Source: G965218495 sp965262785 (lineage in GTDB: Bacteria; Bacteroidota; Rhodothermia; Rhodothermales; Bin80). Taken from it: DNA of 64,000 nt. Made by a program: the position numbers and the translations under genes. The stretch is from assembly GCA_965262785.1 (NCBI GenBank), contig OZ253559.1:1178001-1242000 (forward strand), written 5' to 3'. How positions within the stretch are numbered: position 1 is the stretch's first letter; every line of letters begins with the position of its first letter. This document shows positions 18,808 through 27,990 of the stretch, in pieces. Under the pieces are notes generated by a model. The model was given only the letters and a program-made list of their open reading frames with translations, was not told the DNA's origin and did no database searches.

Positions 18808-20120
18808 TGCCCCATACCCCTATGCTGGATCAATCACTCATCGAGGACTTTCGGGGGCTTGCGCAAAGGAACTTCATCGGCCTGGCCAGCTGCCTTGGAA
18901 GTCTTGATCATCTTCTTACCAAGATGGCCACATGGGTCATGGAAGCCGAGGTCCGCTTCATATGCGGCGCACGTGGGAAGCACCATAAGACCGGCTTTCA
19001 GCGCTGGGGGGCGAATCCGGGTTCCATCCGCGTCGGTTTGGAGCGCATTGCGGTCCGCGTTCCGCGCGTGCGGAATGTACGAACCCGAAAGGAGCGTCCT
19101 CTGCAAACGTACCGCCTCTTGCGCGAGCGTGGGCTTATGGACCGGGAAAGCGTGACACGAGGGTTGCTGTGTGGACTCTCGCGGCGCAATTACAGGCAGG
19201 CGGCCCAAGTCTTTACCGATAGTCTGGGGTTGAGCGCCAGCAGCATTGGCAACGCCTTCATTACGCAGACGGCAGCGCTACTGGAGGCATTTGAGACGCG
19301 CCGATTCGATCAGCACACCTTTGCGGCGCTCCTGCTTGATGGCAAGTATTTGGCTGGTATGCAGATGATCGTAGCGATGGGCATCACGACCGAGGGCGAG
19401 AAGGTCGTACTGGGCTTTGCGGAAAGCCGTACCGAGAACAGTGCGCAGGTGGAGTCGCTGCTGCAGGATCTGTTGCGTCGGGGCTTCACCCATACCGACA
19501 AGCTGTTGGTACAGGTGGACGGCAGCCGCGGGCTTCGCAAGGGAATCAGTGCGGTGTTTGGGGATGCGGTCGTATTCCAGCGCTGCCAATGGCACAAGCG
19601 TACCAATGTGACGCGTCACATCAAGAGCGAGCCAGCGGCCACGCAAATGAAGCGTCGGCTTCAGGCGGCTTGGGAACTGCCCACGTACGCAGAGGCACGG
19701 GCGGCGCTTGTGTCGCTGCATGAAGCGCTGCAGCGGTCGTGCCCGAAAGCCGCACGCAGTCTGGAGGAGGGTATGGAGGATACGCTGGCGCTTCACCGGT
19801 TGGGGGTGCGGAACCAGGCTGTCAGAGACAGTCTGAAGACGACAAACATCATCGAGAACCTCAACAGCATTATTGCGAACCGATCACGGAACGTGAAGCG
19901 CTGGGGATCATCGGGGATGCGTCAGCGCTGGTGCGGGGCGATATTCATGCAGTACGAGTCGAATCTGAAGCCGATACGCCGGGAGGACATGAAGGAGCTG
20001 ACCCAGGTCCTGAGCACCTCCGGGGGTCGATGGGTTAGTGGGGATTCGGTCTGCCAGCCCCAGGGGGCTGCAAAGGCAACACCTGCCGCTGGATGCCCCA
20101 GCGCAGTAGTGCGCTGCTGA
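18807..20120 (+). CDS. IS256/mutator-family transposase
   Basis: 437 aa DDE transposase of the mutator/IS256 type. The N-terminal third is helical and DNA-binding. The RNase-H-like core has Asp178 in LLLDGK, Asp238 in VQVDGS and Glu350 in NIIENLNS; the C/D(2)H-like signature QRCQWHK (258-264) is also typical of this family. The C-terminus has SRNVKRWGSSGMRQRW, matching the 'R....RW....M..RW' pattern of IS256 proteins. Translation is coupled to the upstream paralogue through TGATG. It appears intact. The last ~35 residues are an unusual Pro/Gly-rich tail. Confidence 0.9.
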   Translation: MPHTPMLDQSLIEDFRGLAQRNFIGLASCLGSLDHLLTKMATWVMEAEVRFICGARGKHHKTGFQRWGANPGSIRVGLERIAVRVPRVRNVRTRKERPLQTYRLLRERGLMDRESVTRGLLCGLSRRNYRQAAQVFTDSLGLSASSIGNAFITQTAALLEAFETRRFDQHTFAALLLDGKYLAGMQMIVAMGITTEGEKVVLGFAESRTENSAQVESLLQDLLRRGFTHTDKLLVQVDGSRGLRKGISAVFGDAVVFQRCQWHKRTNVTRHIKSEPAATQMKRRLQAAWELPTYAEARAALVSLHEALQRSCPKAARSLEEGMEDTLALHRLGVRNQAVRDSLKTTNIIENLNSIIANRSRNVKRWGSSGMRQRWCGAIFMQYESNLKPIRREDMKELTQVLSTSGGRWVSGDSVCQPQGAAKATPAAGCPSAVVRC

Positions 20121-20249
20121 CGCTGGCATAACGCAAAACCCGCAGCTGCCTGGACGCTCTGAGGCGCTGCACCGTGCCAAGATCGCCGCTTACGCGTGCG
20201 ATCAGAGGATCCCTGCGGGATATCGTGCCCGGAAAGTCACTCCACGAGC

Positions 20250-21471
20250 CTGCCTACGCCCGAAAATCCGCGTGTGAGCACGCAATTGGGCCCGCATTGG
20301 CATGCACCGTCCCATTTGCACCCACACTCTCGACCCGAAGCCCAATCCATTGCCAAAAGATATCTACTTTGAGGGCCCATCTCGGCAGAAGCTGCCGAAA
20401 CCCAACTTAAAAATGTGCAATCCCCAGGATTCGGGAGTGCTATTTGTTGGCGATAGCCAAATAGAAGGACGAGGAAGCCCTCAGGATGAGGGATCCGGGA
20501 CATAGTGGACGGAGCAGGGCCCGGAGGCAGGCAGAAATGAACTTGCTGGGGGGCCTCGCAGGCCCGGCTACGTAACGCGGCAGTGACTAAGGCTTGCTCC
20601 CCGGCTCCTTTGCTGCCAGCAGTGTCGGACATACAAGATTGGCCTCCGCCGAATGGACCTGTCAGTTGCCCGGTCTCTGCCAAGTGGATAGGCGCGGAGG
20701 CTTGCATCTCCTGAGCGCCACACTTCATCAGGCTGACCTGCCCGACTCCGCGCTGGAGGCTGTCCCCACGTTCGGTGCCGCGCAGCCGAGCACCGCATTG
20801 GGTCGAGTTTTGTGTCCGCATCCCTTTGCTTGGAGGCCTCCACAATCAAGGCCACCGAACAGTGATTGTGGAGCGATGCAGTGGTAGCAAATTTCATGCG
20901 CCAGACAATTGTGCCCGTAGTAGAGCATTCTCATGGCGACTATCGGCATGCTGCGCAGGAGCGTCTTCCAACATGATTGTATGCAAAATGCATATGGTGC
21001 CCGTGGGTCCACGCACCGGACCGATTGGAGCGCACCTGTGCTATGGAACAAACGCGCCATGGCACTCTGTTACTTACTTGCGACAGCCTATTTGCTTGAC
21101 ACCGGCTACTGTGGCGTCCAATCCTCATAGAGTTTGCCGCCGGGTCTAGCGCAACGGTCAATTGCTGTAACCTTCGGCAGGAGATCGGAAGGTACTCGCG
21201 GGGAGGATTTGGAATGGCGAGCCCAAAGGCCTGCAGGACGGGCGTAACGAGTAGGTGCTTCGCACGCCAGACAACCAAATCTTGTACGACAATGCTTCTG
21301 CCTCTACGGCTGGGCCGGGGGCTCTCGGATGCATTCGCGCCTGCGCTGGCGAAAATTAGCGTGCGTGCCGCCCGAATAGTCCAGCCAATTTGCCATATTT
21401 CAGCAGCCTGAGCAAAGCAAGAAAACGTGTGGAGGAGTGGTGCGTATCCAGTATAGCGGAGGGTTTTTGGC
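20250..21471. other. Spacer without recognisable genes
   Basis: About 1.2 kb with only short, mutually overlapping frames. It ends in a good ribosome-binding site for the next gene (GGAGGG at 21458-21463). No RNA gene was identified. Confidence 0.45.
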
Positions 21472-23499
21472 ATGGCTTGGCTGTTCGGCATAACCGCCTC
21501 ACTACTAGTTGGCCTCTATGGACCGGGATCGGACCTGGAAGCGGCACGCGATGCCATGGACGCCAAAGATTGGCGTCATGCTGTGGCGCTCCTCTCAGAG
21601 CACCTTCAGCATGAGTCGGACGATCTTGAAGGGTACTACCTTCGCGGCATATGCTATGGCGAGATCGGCAAGAGTCCCAACCTCAGGAATCGCTTGGAGC
21701 GATCATTGCACAAGGGGGTTGCTGACTTCGAAGCAGTCCTTGCACATGATTCGCTGTATCGTGATGTGGTGTTCCAACTTGGGCTGATCCGACGCTACGA
21801 GAACAACATTCAGGAGGCCATCCGGCTTGGTGAGCTGCAGGTCACGCTGCGGCCCGAGTTGGCGCATGTACGCATAGGACTTCTCAACTTTTATTGGCGC
21901 TACGTAGTGTCTACTCCACCCTCTGAGGCCCGCCTGTGGCTGAGAGGGCAGCCCGGATCCTATGCGCAGTTGTTTATCGGCAAGACCTACGAGCAGCAAA
22001 GCCTGTTTCGCCCGGCAGAAAATATTTACACGAAGCTGCAAGAGCAGGACGAGCACGACATTCCGGTTCTGCTGGCACTGGCGCGCTTGCACTTTGCGCA
22101 GCAAGAGCCCATAAGCGGCACGCGTTACATGAAGCAGGCCATTGAGGCCGTCAGAACTGACTTGGACGCCCTCATCCTATTCGATGAAATTCGCACCATC
22201 GTAACGCCTGGCGAGCAAGCGGCATTCGGGCGTCTTGCCTCCGCCAGGGAATCTCAGCACTTTTTTTCCGACTTCTGGGTCCGGCGCGACCCGATGCCAG
22301 CCGCGCCTTTCAACGCCCGGCTGGCAGAACATTACCGGCGGCTACGCCAGGCAGAGACGCACTATGTATTCAACGGCTTTCGAAACTGGTTTCGGAGCCG
22401 ATATACCCACGACGAAAAATACTTTCCGTCCACCTACACCCTTGGCCACGACTTCGATGATCGGGGGATCATGTTCATCCGTCACGGTGAGCCGGATGAC
22501 TTTACCATAAGTGATACCCCAACGTGGCTGTACGAAGCCTCCGAAGAGGACGAGCACTCGTTGCTGGTTTTCCATTTTGCGCCTACTTGCCACAACGGCG
22601 TTTGCGGCGTAACCAAGCACTTCGTTCCCACGCCCCACGGGGACAGCTTTCTGCCCCCCAGATGGACCGGGCTGGACCGCTTTGATGCGGAAAGAAAAAC
22701 TCAAGCTTACATCACGCAAGGGCTGTCAGCTGACCGGCACCGATGGCTGTCGGGCACTAAGCAACTGGAGTTGCCTATTTTACTGGCGTCATTTCGGGGG
22801 CTGGATAACCGTACGCTTGTTGAAGCGTACTACGAGGTTCCGCTTAAGGACCTGGCCATCGGGAACGACACGCTCGTTTTCGAAGCTGGCTTTATGGTGC
22901 ACGACGAATTGTGGCGGCAGCACACGTTTAGTCGCAACACGGTTCGTCTTCCTACAACCAGCGCTGGCAGGCCCTATAGAGGCCTATTCCAGGTGGACCT
23001 TCGACCGCAGCCATACCGCATTGCGCTCCATGTAAGGTCCCTGGATGTGCAGGCGCTGCGCGCGCACAGGGTTTCATACGAGCCGCTGGACTTTTCGGGG
23101 CCCGGCCTAAAGCTGAGCGATATCCTATTGGCGGACAGCGTGATAACCTTCGAGCAGGACAACGCCTCCGCGCGCGAAGATGTGTATGTGCAGGTGCGGC
23201 CGTCTGGCGATTTTGAGCCCGGGGCCTCACCGTCCGTGTACTTTGAGATCTATGACCTGGCAGTCAGCCCGGAAGGACAGACGCGCTATTCCATTTCCTA
23301 CTCGCTCGCCAGTCAGCGGGGCGACGTAATCTCTCTTGCTCCCAGCGAACAGGAGGGAAGTCTCAGGTCGCCGATTGAATTTGTGAGCATTGATGTTTCC
23401 GACCTTGCAGGCGGGACCTATGAGCTCACGGTAACTGTGGAAGACCTTGGCTCCGACGCTACTGTCTCGCGATCGCGGCAGTTAGTGCTGCGCCGGTAG
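21472..23499 (+). CDS. GWxTD-domain secreted protein with TPR-like N-terminus
   Basis: 675 aa. The ATG is preceded by GGAGGG at 8 nt. A short hydrophobic N-terminus (MAWLFGITASLLVGLYG) serves as signal peptide. Residues ~25-250 are TPR-like helical repeats (DDLEGYYLRGICYGEIG and similar). The GWxTD region lies at about 265-345: an FWVRRDP segment, an asparagine-rich strand, then FDDRGIMFIRHGEPDD, which corresponds to the 'GW.TDRG..YI.yG.Pd' core of this Bacteroidota/Acidobacteria family, although the eponymous Trp is replaced here. The C-terminal 300 residues are beta-rich. Function of the family is unknown; location is probably periplasmic or surface. Confidence 0.8.
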   Translation: MAWLFGITASLLVGLYGPGSDLEAARDAMDAKDWRHAVALLSEHLQHESDDLEGYYLRGICYGEIGKSPNLRNRLERSLHKGVADFEAVLAHDSLYRDVVFQLGLIRRYENNIQEAIRLGELQVTLRPELAHVRIGLLNFYWRYVVSTPPSEARLWLRGQPGSYAQLFIGKTYEQQSLFRPAENIYTKLQEQDEHDIPVLLALARLHFAQQEPISGTRYMKQAIEAVRTDLDALILFDEIRTIVTPGEQAAFGRLASARESQHFFSDFWVRRDPMPAAPFNARLAEHYRRLRQAETHYVFNGFRNWFRSRYTHDEKYFPSTYTLGHDFDDRGIMFIRHGEPDDFTISDTPTWLYEASEEDEHSLLVFHFAPTCHNGVCGVTKHFVPTPHGDSFLPPRWTGLDRFDAERKTQAYITQGLSADRHRWLSGTKQLELPILLASFRGLDNRTLVEAYYEVPLKDLAIGNDTLVFEAGFMVHDELWRQHTFSRNTVRLPTTSAGRPYRGLFQVDLRPQPYRIALHVRSLDVQALRAHRVSYEPLDFSGPGLKLSDILLADSVITFEQDNASAREDVYVQVRPSGDFEPGASPSVYFEIYDLAVSPEGQTRYSISYSLASQRGDVISLAPSEQEGSLRSPIEFVSIDVSDLAGGTYELTVTVEDLGSDATVSRSRQLVLRR

Positions 23500-23947
23500 C
23501 CTGCGCCGGCTTCTCGTGGTCGCGCCGCGTCAACAGCCGCAAGGGGCTCCGCTCCGTGCCCTGCAGCAAATCCGTGGACGCTTAGTCTGCGTGATGTGGC
23601 GGGCCGCGCCAGCGAAGTAGCACTGATGGCGCTGACGCCGGGCGAGATGGGCCTATGGCGGAACCACCATGTGATGGCGGTGGCTATTCTGGTCGCAAGA
23701 CAATTGCCGTACGTAGTGATTGCCCGAAAAAGGCCTATTGGGAGCAACATGCGGGCGGATCGTGGGTGGGCGGTAGGCCTGAAGTCGCGATCAGGGGTGT
23801 ACGCAAGGTGTGCAGCCCCCAAATATGAGTGGATTCGGCACATATCCGCGGCCTTCAGCCAGCTTTTCACGCCATTGCACTACAAAGAGGATATAGGTTT
23901 GCGCTCTCCCCACTGCAAGGAGTCTGGCTTGCTCCGGTGGCGGCGCT
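23500..23947. other. Spacer between the GWxTD gene and the insertion sequence
   Basis: Roughly 450 nt. One plus-strand frame (23596-23952, 118 codons) is open but has no recognisable domain and runs to the IS edge. No terminator with a T-run was seen. Confidence 0.4.
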
Positions 23948-25442
23948 GGTAGGGCCTTACTGCGCCCTACTGCGTGCCTGGTGCCACTTTCGTCGGCGCG
24001 CTTCCTTCTGCTTCAGGACCTGACCTATGCGGTGCACATTGGTGGCCACCACTACCAGTGCCAGCGTCCTGTCGAAGCCGGCCTTGCCATGGGTGCGCAC
24101 TAGTGACATGCCCCGGTGATGGAGGTTATTGATCGCCGACTCTACGGCCGGGTGTTGACGCCGGGCTGCCACGAAGTCCGGATGGGTCTCCCGTTTGCGG
24201 TCCGCTTTTCGGTGCCGCCCCTTTCGGGGCATCACGTTCAGGTCCAACAACTTGTCAAGCTGCTCGCGATTCTCTGGCGTGTAAAACCCCTTGTCCATGC
24301 TGCATGATGCCAGCCCCGGATAGCGCCGCTTCGCCTCTGAAAGGAATGGCACGATCATATCCTGGTCGCCGCCTTCGTGCTGCACGTGGTGGCGCAGAAT
24401 GAATTGATGCTGATCCTCCAACACGCACACCGGTACCCCCAACTCTGCCATCACGCCCGCCTTCCCTTTGTTGATCCAGCGCGTGTGGGGCTCGTGCACA
24501 GAGAAGAGCTTCTGGCCGTGCGGAATCTTCTCGCCCTTGATCAAACGGCGCGATACCTGGTCTATCAGCTTGCCTCCAGTCCGCAAATACCACGACACCT
24601 CCGCGCTTTCAACATCGTTTTGCCTCAATATCGCTTGCGTGGCCGCTGCCTTCGACACGATAGTGCGGCAAAGTGCCAGGTAGTCTGCCACTTTCGACGT
24701 ACTACGCCACTGCCGGGAAGTGCGCACGCGATAAAAGGCGCGCTCCATTTTCTTGATCCAGGCCTGCGACTTGCGCCAGCCCGCTATCGCATGCTGCTGG
24801 CAAAGACGCGCCAGCTTCCTGATCAGACGGCGCAGCGCATCCCACAGCAAACGGACATCAGTGGGCCACTCCACATGGGTCTTCGCAACCGCTGAGTCGG
24901 CCCGACAGTGAAGCGGATCAGAGCTCTTGTGCTTCAACAGCTGATGCCCACGGGCCACCACCACCGCATTGATCTGCTGCAGCGCTTCCTCGGTAAGCAG
25001 ACTCACGTTGTCAATAACGGTCTGCAGGCGATACTGGTGCTTATCTCCAAAATCTGCATGCCCCAGCATCTGGCGCAGCGCGGTGTGAAAGTTCGCCAAT
25101 TCTACCAGACGGTCGAAATCGCAGTCGAGCGCCTTCTGCAGCGTGCCTAAAACGAAGATCCGCCACAGACACAGTCCCGGGCGACCACGCCGCAAATTGA
25201 CCTTCGCGCCTAACTGCTCCCGCAGGATCGCGAACACCCGCTCGCGTGTCGCACGGTGCGTGAAGATGTCCTGCAGTCCACGGAGCGCAGCCGGAATATC
25301 GTCTCTGGACCGAGGGTCAAAGCTGATCTCTCCAATGGGCGTGTGCCCAAGCTCAAACTGTGACTCGAAGATCGCGCGCATAGCAATAAATCAGGCGAAT
25401 GTTGGGGCAAAAGCGTTCTAATCACGCCAATAACGGGCCTAA
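23948..25442 (-). mobile_element. ISNCY (ISDol1-like) insertion sequence
   Basis: Single-ORF element. Candidate gapped terminal repeats are GTAGGGCCTTACTGCG at the left (from about 23949) and, on the other strand, TTAGGCCCGTTATTGGCG at the right (about 25424-25442). The left end would overlap the transposase stop codon. No duplication was identified, so the ends are tentative. Confidence 0.45.
23957..25381 (-). CDS. ISNCY-family transposase
   Basis: 474 aa. The N-terminal sequence has the group's pattern (SRDDIPAALRGLQDIF, then GRPGLCLWRIFVLGTL, then YRLQTVIDNVSLL). Candidate catalytic acids are Asp in CRADSAVAK, Asp in SCSMDKGFYTPENRE and Glu in HPAVESAINNLHHRG, where the 'ESAINNLEHRGL' motif is highly characteristic of ISNCY/ISDol1 transposases. 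Full length with no internal stop, so probably active. Minus strand, opposite to the preceding gene. Confidence 0.88.
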   Translation of the reverse strand: MRAIFESQFELGHTPIGEISFDPRSRDDIPAALRGLQDIFTHRATRERVFAILREQLGAKVNLRRGRPGLCLWRIFVLGTLQKALDCDFDRLVELANFHTALRQMLGHADFGDKHQYRLQTVIDNVSLLTEEALQQINAVVVARGHQLLKHKSSDPLHCRADSAVAKTHVEWPTDVRLLWDALRRLIRKLARLCQQHAIAGWRKSQAWIKKMERAFYRVRTSRQWRSTSKVADYLALCRTIVSKAAATQAILRQNDVESAEVSWYLRTGGKLIDQVSRRLIKGEKIPHGQKLFSVHEPHTRWINKGKAGVMAELGVPVCVLEDQHQFILRHHVQHEGGDQDMIVPFLSEAKRRYPGLASCSMDKGFYTPENREQLDKLLDLNVMPRKGRHRKADRKRETHPDFVAARRQHPAVESAINNLHHRGMSLVRTHGKAGFDRTLALVVVATNVHRIGQVLKQKEARRRKWHQARSRAQ

Positions 25443-26188
25443 GATCGGAAAACGGCGCAACATTCGCTGAAACAACGTAGGCAGCCGTTGGGAAGACTAC
25501 GCCGAAGACAGCCGCTCCACGCTCCAAAATGCCCGACTATTCGCCGCCTGCACCCGTATATTCGCGCTATGCGCCCAAAACTGCTGGTCTGCAGGGCCAA
25601 TCAGGCGTTTTTCGGGCAAGCACTACGTAGCGATTCCTTTGGCCAAAACAGTGGTCGGCAGAAGGAGTCAGCGCGCGCGCAGCAGGCACAGGACTGCACA
25701 TTCGGGAATTGCAGACCACATGTTTCGTGGATTTCAAGGAATGAGAATCGAACGTGTCGTATCCCGTTCGTCGGGTTCGTAGCGAACCCCTGGGCGAGTT
25801 TGAGACTGTTTTTCCGACACGTCTCTATTGCGGCTAGTGATGGATCCGAAATCTACTGTATTTCATTGTCATGTTCCCCTCGGACTCAGTTGAGCGCACC
25901 TGGGAAGTCGAAGCGCCGCCCCCACAGGAAGCAGTGTCTAAGCCAATAGCAAGCGTCCTCCGCGGCAGAACAGGTAGCTGCCACAAGGGCCGTGACCCAA
26001 TACCAACGCCCGCGGGGCCGGACAATGCGCTCGGGCAGCGGTGGTGGCCCAGCGCCGTGCATGGAACCCGCCGAGTCGTATGCACACTAGGCCCAAAGCC
26101 CAAGGCAGGGCACAAGTCTAAAAACCTTGGCCGAAGCGGTCGGAGGCACATATGCACCTTTGCAGACTCCGGCTACCGCCGCGCCTGG
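25443..26188. other. Spacer with one perfect hairpin
   Basis: About 750 nt without a convincing gene. It holds the perfect stem GGGTTCG-TAG-CGAACCC at 25773-25789, formally similar to the hairpin at 8400-8414. It lies downstream of the convergent minus-strand operon and may carry its terminator. Confidence 0.4.
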
Positions 26189-26935
26189 TTACAATGGATA
26201 TGTACCGTTTTCCTCACCAATCTCTAGCGGCGAAAACACATTCTTCGCGGCCTGAAGATCTTCTTGCGCCAAATGTGGTGGCAGGTGTACCAACACGAGT
26301 TTGCCTACTTGAGCACGCCTGGCTATTTGGGCGGCCTGCAGCGCAGTTGAGTGGCCTGGCAGCGGACCCGTAGCCTCATGCAACAGCAGGTCTGAGCCTT
26401 GCGCAAGGCGCGCAATCGCCTCGGAAGGGCCTGTGTCCGAGCTATAGGTCATTACGCCACCTGAACGCCGGCTGGTAACACTTACCCCCACTACCGGGAC
26501 ACTGTGCACTCCACGTGCGGCGTGCACAATCCATGCCTCGTCGCGATAGACAGCTTCGGCGGTATCGGGCGAGATTGCGTGCCATTCGATAGGCGGAAGG
26601 CCTGCAAACGCCCGCGTGTCATAAGTCGCAAAGCAGCGCGCAGCCTGAATAATGGCTTCGGGAAGGCCGTAAACGGGCAGTGCGTGACGGCGGCCGGAAA
26701 GCCACAGCTTCTTGTAGAACAGTGGGAATCCACCCACATGATCGATGTGCTCATGGGTCAAGAAGAGTGCCCGAGTTGATTCGACCCCTACGCCAGCGTG
26801 CTGCATGCGCGCGACTGCGTCGCCGCCACAGTCAATGACCAGTGTCGACGTTCCGTCGGTTACGCAGATCATCGTGGTGGTACGACCGGCGCCGCTGATA
26901 GCAGCGCCCGTCCCCAAGAGGTGTACGGTGGCCAC
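26189..26935 (-). CDS. MBL-fold hydrolase, RNase Z/arylsulfatase-like
   Basis: 248 aa metallo-beta-lactamase fold. The metal site is complete: HEHIDH at 61-66 (His61, His63, Asp65, His66), a later His in the GVHS region, Asp in SSDTGPSEA and His in LVLVHLPP. The layout (LGTG start, 'DTGPS', 'LLLHEATG', 'GHSTA') is that of the RNase Z/ElaC superfamily, but the flexible tRNA-binding exosite arm is missing, so a metal-dependent phosphodiesterase or esterase is as likely as tRNA 3' processing. The GTG start shares one base with the stop of the upstream polyprenyl synthase gene (TAGTG), indicating coupling. Confidence 0.85.
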   Translation of the reverse strand: MATVHLLGTGAAISGAGRTTTMICVTDGTSTLVIDCGGDAVARMQHAGVGVESTRALFLTHEHIDHVGGFPLFYKKLWLSGRRHALPVYGLPEAIIQAARCFATYDTRAFAGLPPIEWHAISPDTAEAVYRDEAWIVHAARGVHSVPVVGVSVTSRRSGGVMTYSSDTGPSEAIARLAQGSDLLLHEATGPLPGHSTALQAAQIARRAQVGKLVLVHLPPHLAQEDLQAAKNVFSPLEIGEENGTYPL

Positions 26936-27933
26936 TATCGCTTGCGCGTGGTTATGTATTCAGCCAGTGAGATCATGGCTTTCCGTGCAGGTGATTCGGG
27001 GAAGGTGGCCAGAATCGATTGCGCAGAGCGGGCGCAATCTGTCATCTTGTTTCTGGCATAGTCCAGTCCCCCGAATTCCCCTGTAAATTCCAACACGGCC
27101 TTGCGGTCATCCGCGCGTCGTCCCCCGCGACGCAGGATTCTTACCATTTGTCTTCGGCGGGCAGCGTCTGCCTGGCCCAGTGCATGAATGAGTGGAAGCG
27201 TTACGAGCTTCTTTTGAAGATCCAGGCCCACAGGTTTTCCCACGCCGCGTGAACCATAGTCGAAGAGGTCGTCTCGAATCTGAAACGCTAGGCCCAACTG
27301 CTCCCCAATGGTCCGCATCCGCCGCTTGGAATCCTCGTCGTTTGTTGCACTTACTGCGCCGCACATTGTGCAGGCAGAGATCAGAGAGCCGGTCTTGTCG
27401 GAGATGATTCTGAAATAGGTCGCCTCATCCAGGTCGAGGCTGCGCGCCTTTTTGACCTGCAAGAGCTCACCTTCGGCCATGCGGCGAACCGCGTCGGACA
27501 CGATGCGCAGCATCTCGATGTCGTCATGCTCCAGCGCAAGAAGTAGGCCCTGGCTCATAAAATAGTCCCCTACCAGCACCGCGACTTTGTTGCCCCAGAG
27601 GGCATTGACCGAAAATGCGCCCCTTCGCGTTTCGGCTTCGTCAACAACATCATCGTGCACAAGCGTAGCCGTATGGAGCAGCTCCACCAGGATGGCCGAT
27701 CGATACGTGGCACTGGTTATGCCTCCGCACACCTTAGCAGACAGCAGCACCAACGTCGGCCGAATGCGCTTGCCCTTTTGGCGCAACACATACCGAAGTA
27801 TCGTATTGAGCAGACCGCTCTTTCCCCGCACTGCGTCCCTGAACGACTTCCGGAACTCCGTGAGCTCGTCCTTGACAGCGGCCTGAATGTCGCGGAGCGT
27901 AAAGAGGTGAGGCGCAGCGGATTCTTCCGTCAT
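26935..27933 (-). CDS. Trans-isoprenyl (polyprenyl) diphosphate synthase
   Basis: Chain elongation of isoprenyl diphosphates from IPP, giving quinone side chains or related lipids. 332 aa. First Asp-rich motif DDVVD at 94-98 followed by ETRRG, and second motif DDLFD at 221-225, both intact; KGKRIRP at 53-59 binds IPP. Length and spacing fit long-chain (C35-C45, IspB/HepT-like) synthases, but product length cannot be read from sequence with certainty. Third gene of a four-gene minus-strand operon (btuF-like, btuC-like, this gene, MBL). Confidence 0.92.
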   Translation of the reverse strand: MTEESAAPHLFTLRDIQAAVKDELTEFRKSFRDAVRGKSGLLNTILRYVLRQKGKRIRPTLVLLSAKVCGGITSATYRSAILVELLHTATLVHDDVVDEAETRRGAFSVNALWGNKVAVLVGDYFMSQGLLLALEHDDIEMLRIVSDAVRRMAEGELLQVKKARSLDLDEATYFRIISDKTGSLISACTMCGAVSATNDEDSKRRMRTIGEQLGLAFQIRDDLFDYGSRGVGKPVGLDLQKKLVTLPLIHALGQADAARRRQMVRILRRGGRRADDRKAVLEFTGEFGGLDYARNKMTDCARSAQSILATFPESPARKAMISLAEYITTRKR

Positions 27934-27990
27934 TCAGGTCTTCACGATGGCAGCCGCCTAAACGATGACTAGTGGTAAGTGTTCAGATGC

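Larger units (their letters stand above)
17795..20249 (+). mobile_element. IS256/mutator-like element with two coupled ORFs
   Basis: Contains a pseudo-transposase paralogue (17839-18807) and a mutator-type transposase (18807-20120). Candidate imperfect terminal inverted repeats are GCTGTGGAGGTGGAC at the left (from 17795) and, reading inward on the other strand, GCTCGTGGAGTGAC at the right (ending 20249). They match with small gaps. No target duplication is evident, so the boundaries are provisional. Confidence 0.5.

Noticed and set aside
23596..23952. 118-codon plus-strand frame before the ISNCY element as a truncated gene.
   Set aside because: No detectable domain and no clear upstream start; could be random.
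25740..25790. tRNA T-loop-like sequence (GAGAATCGAACG region on the minus strand).
   Set aside because: The flanking bases do not form a T-stem and no acceptor or anticodon arm could be drawn.
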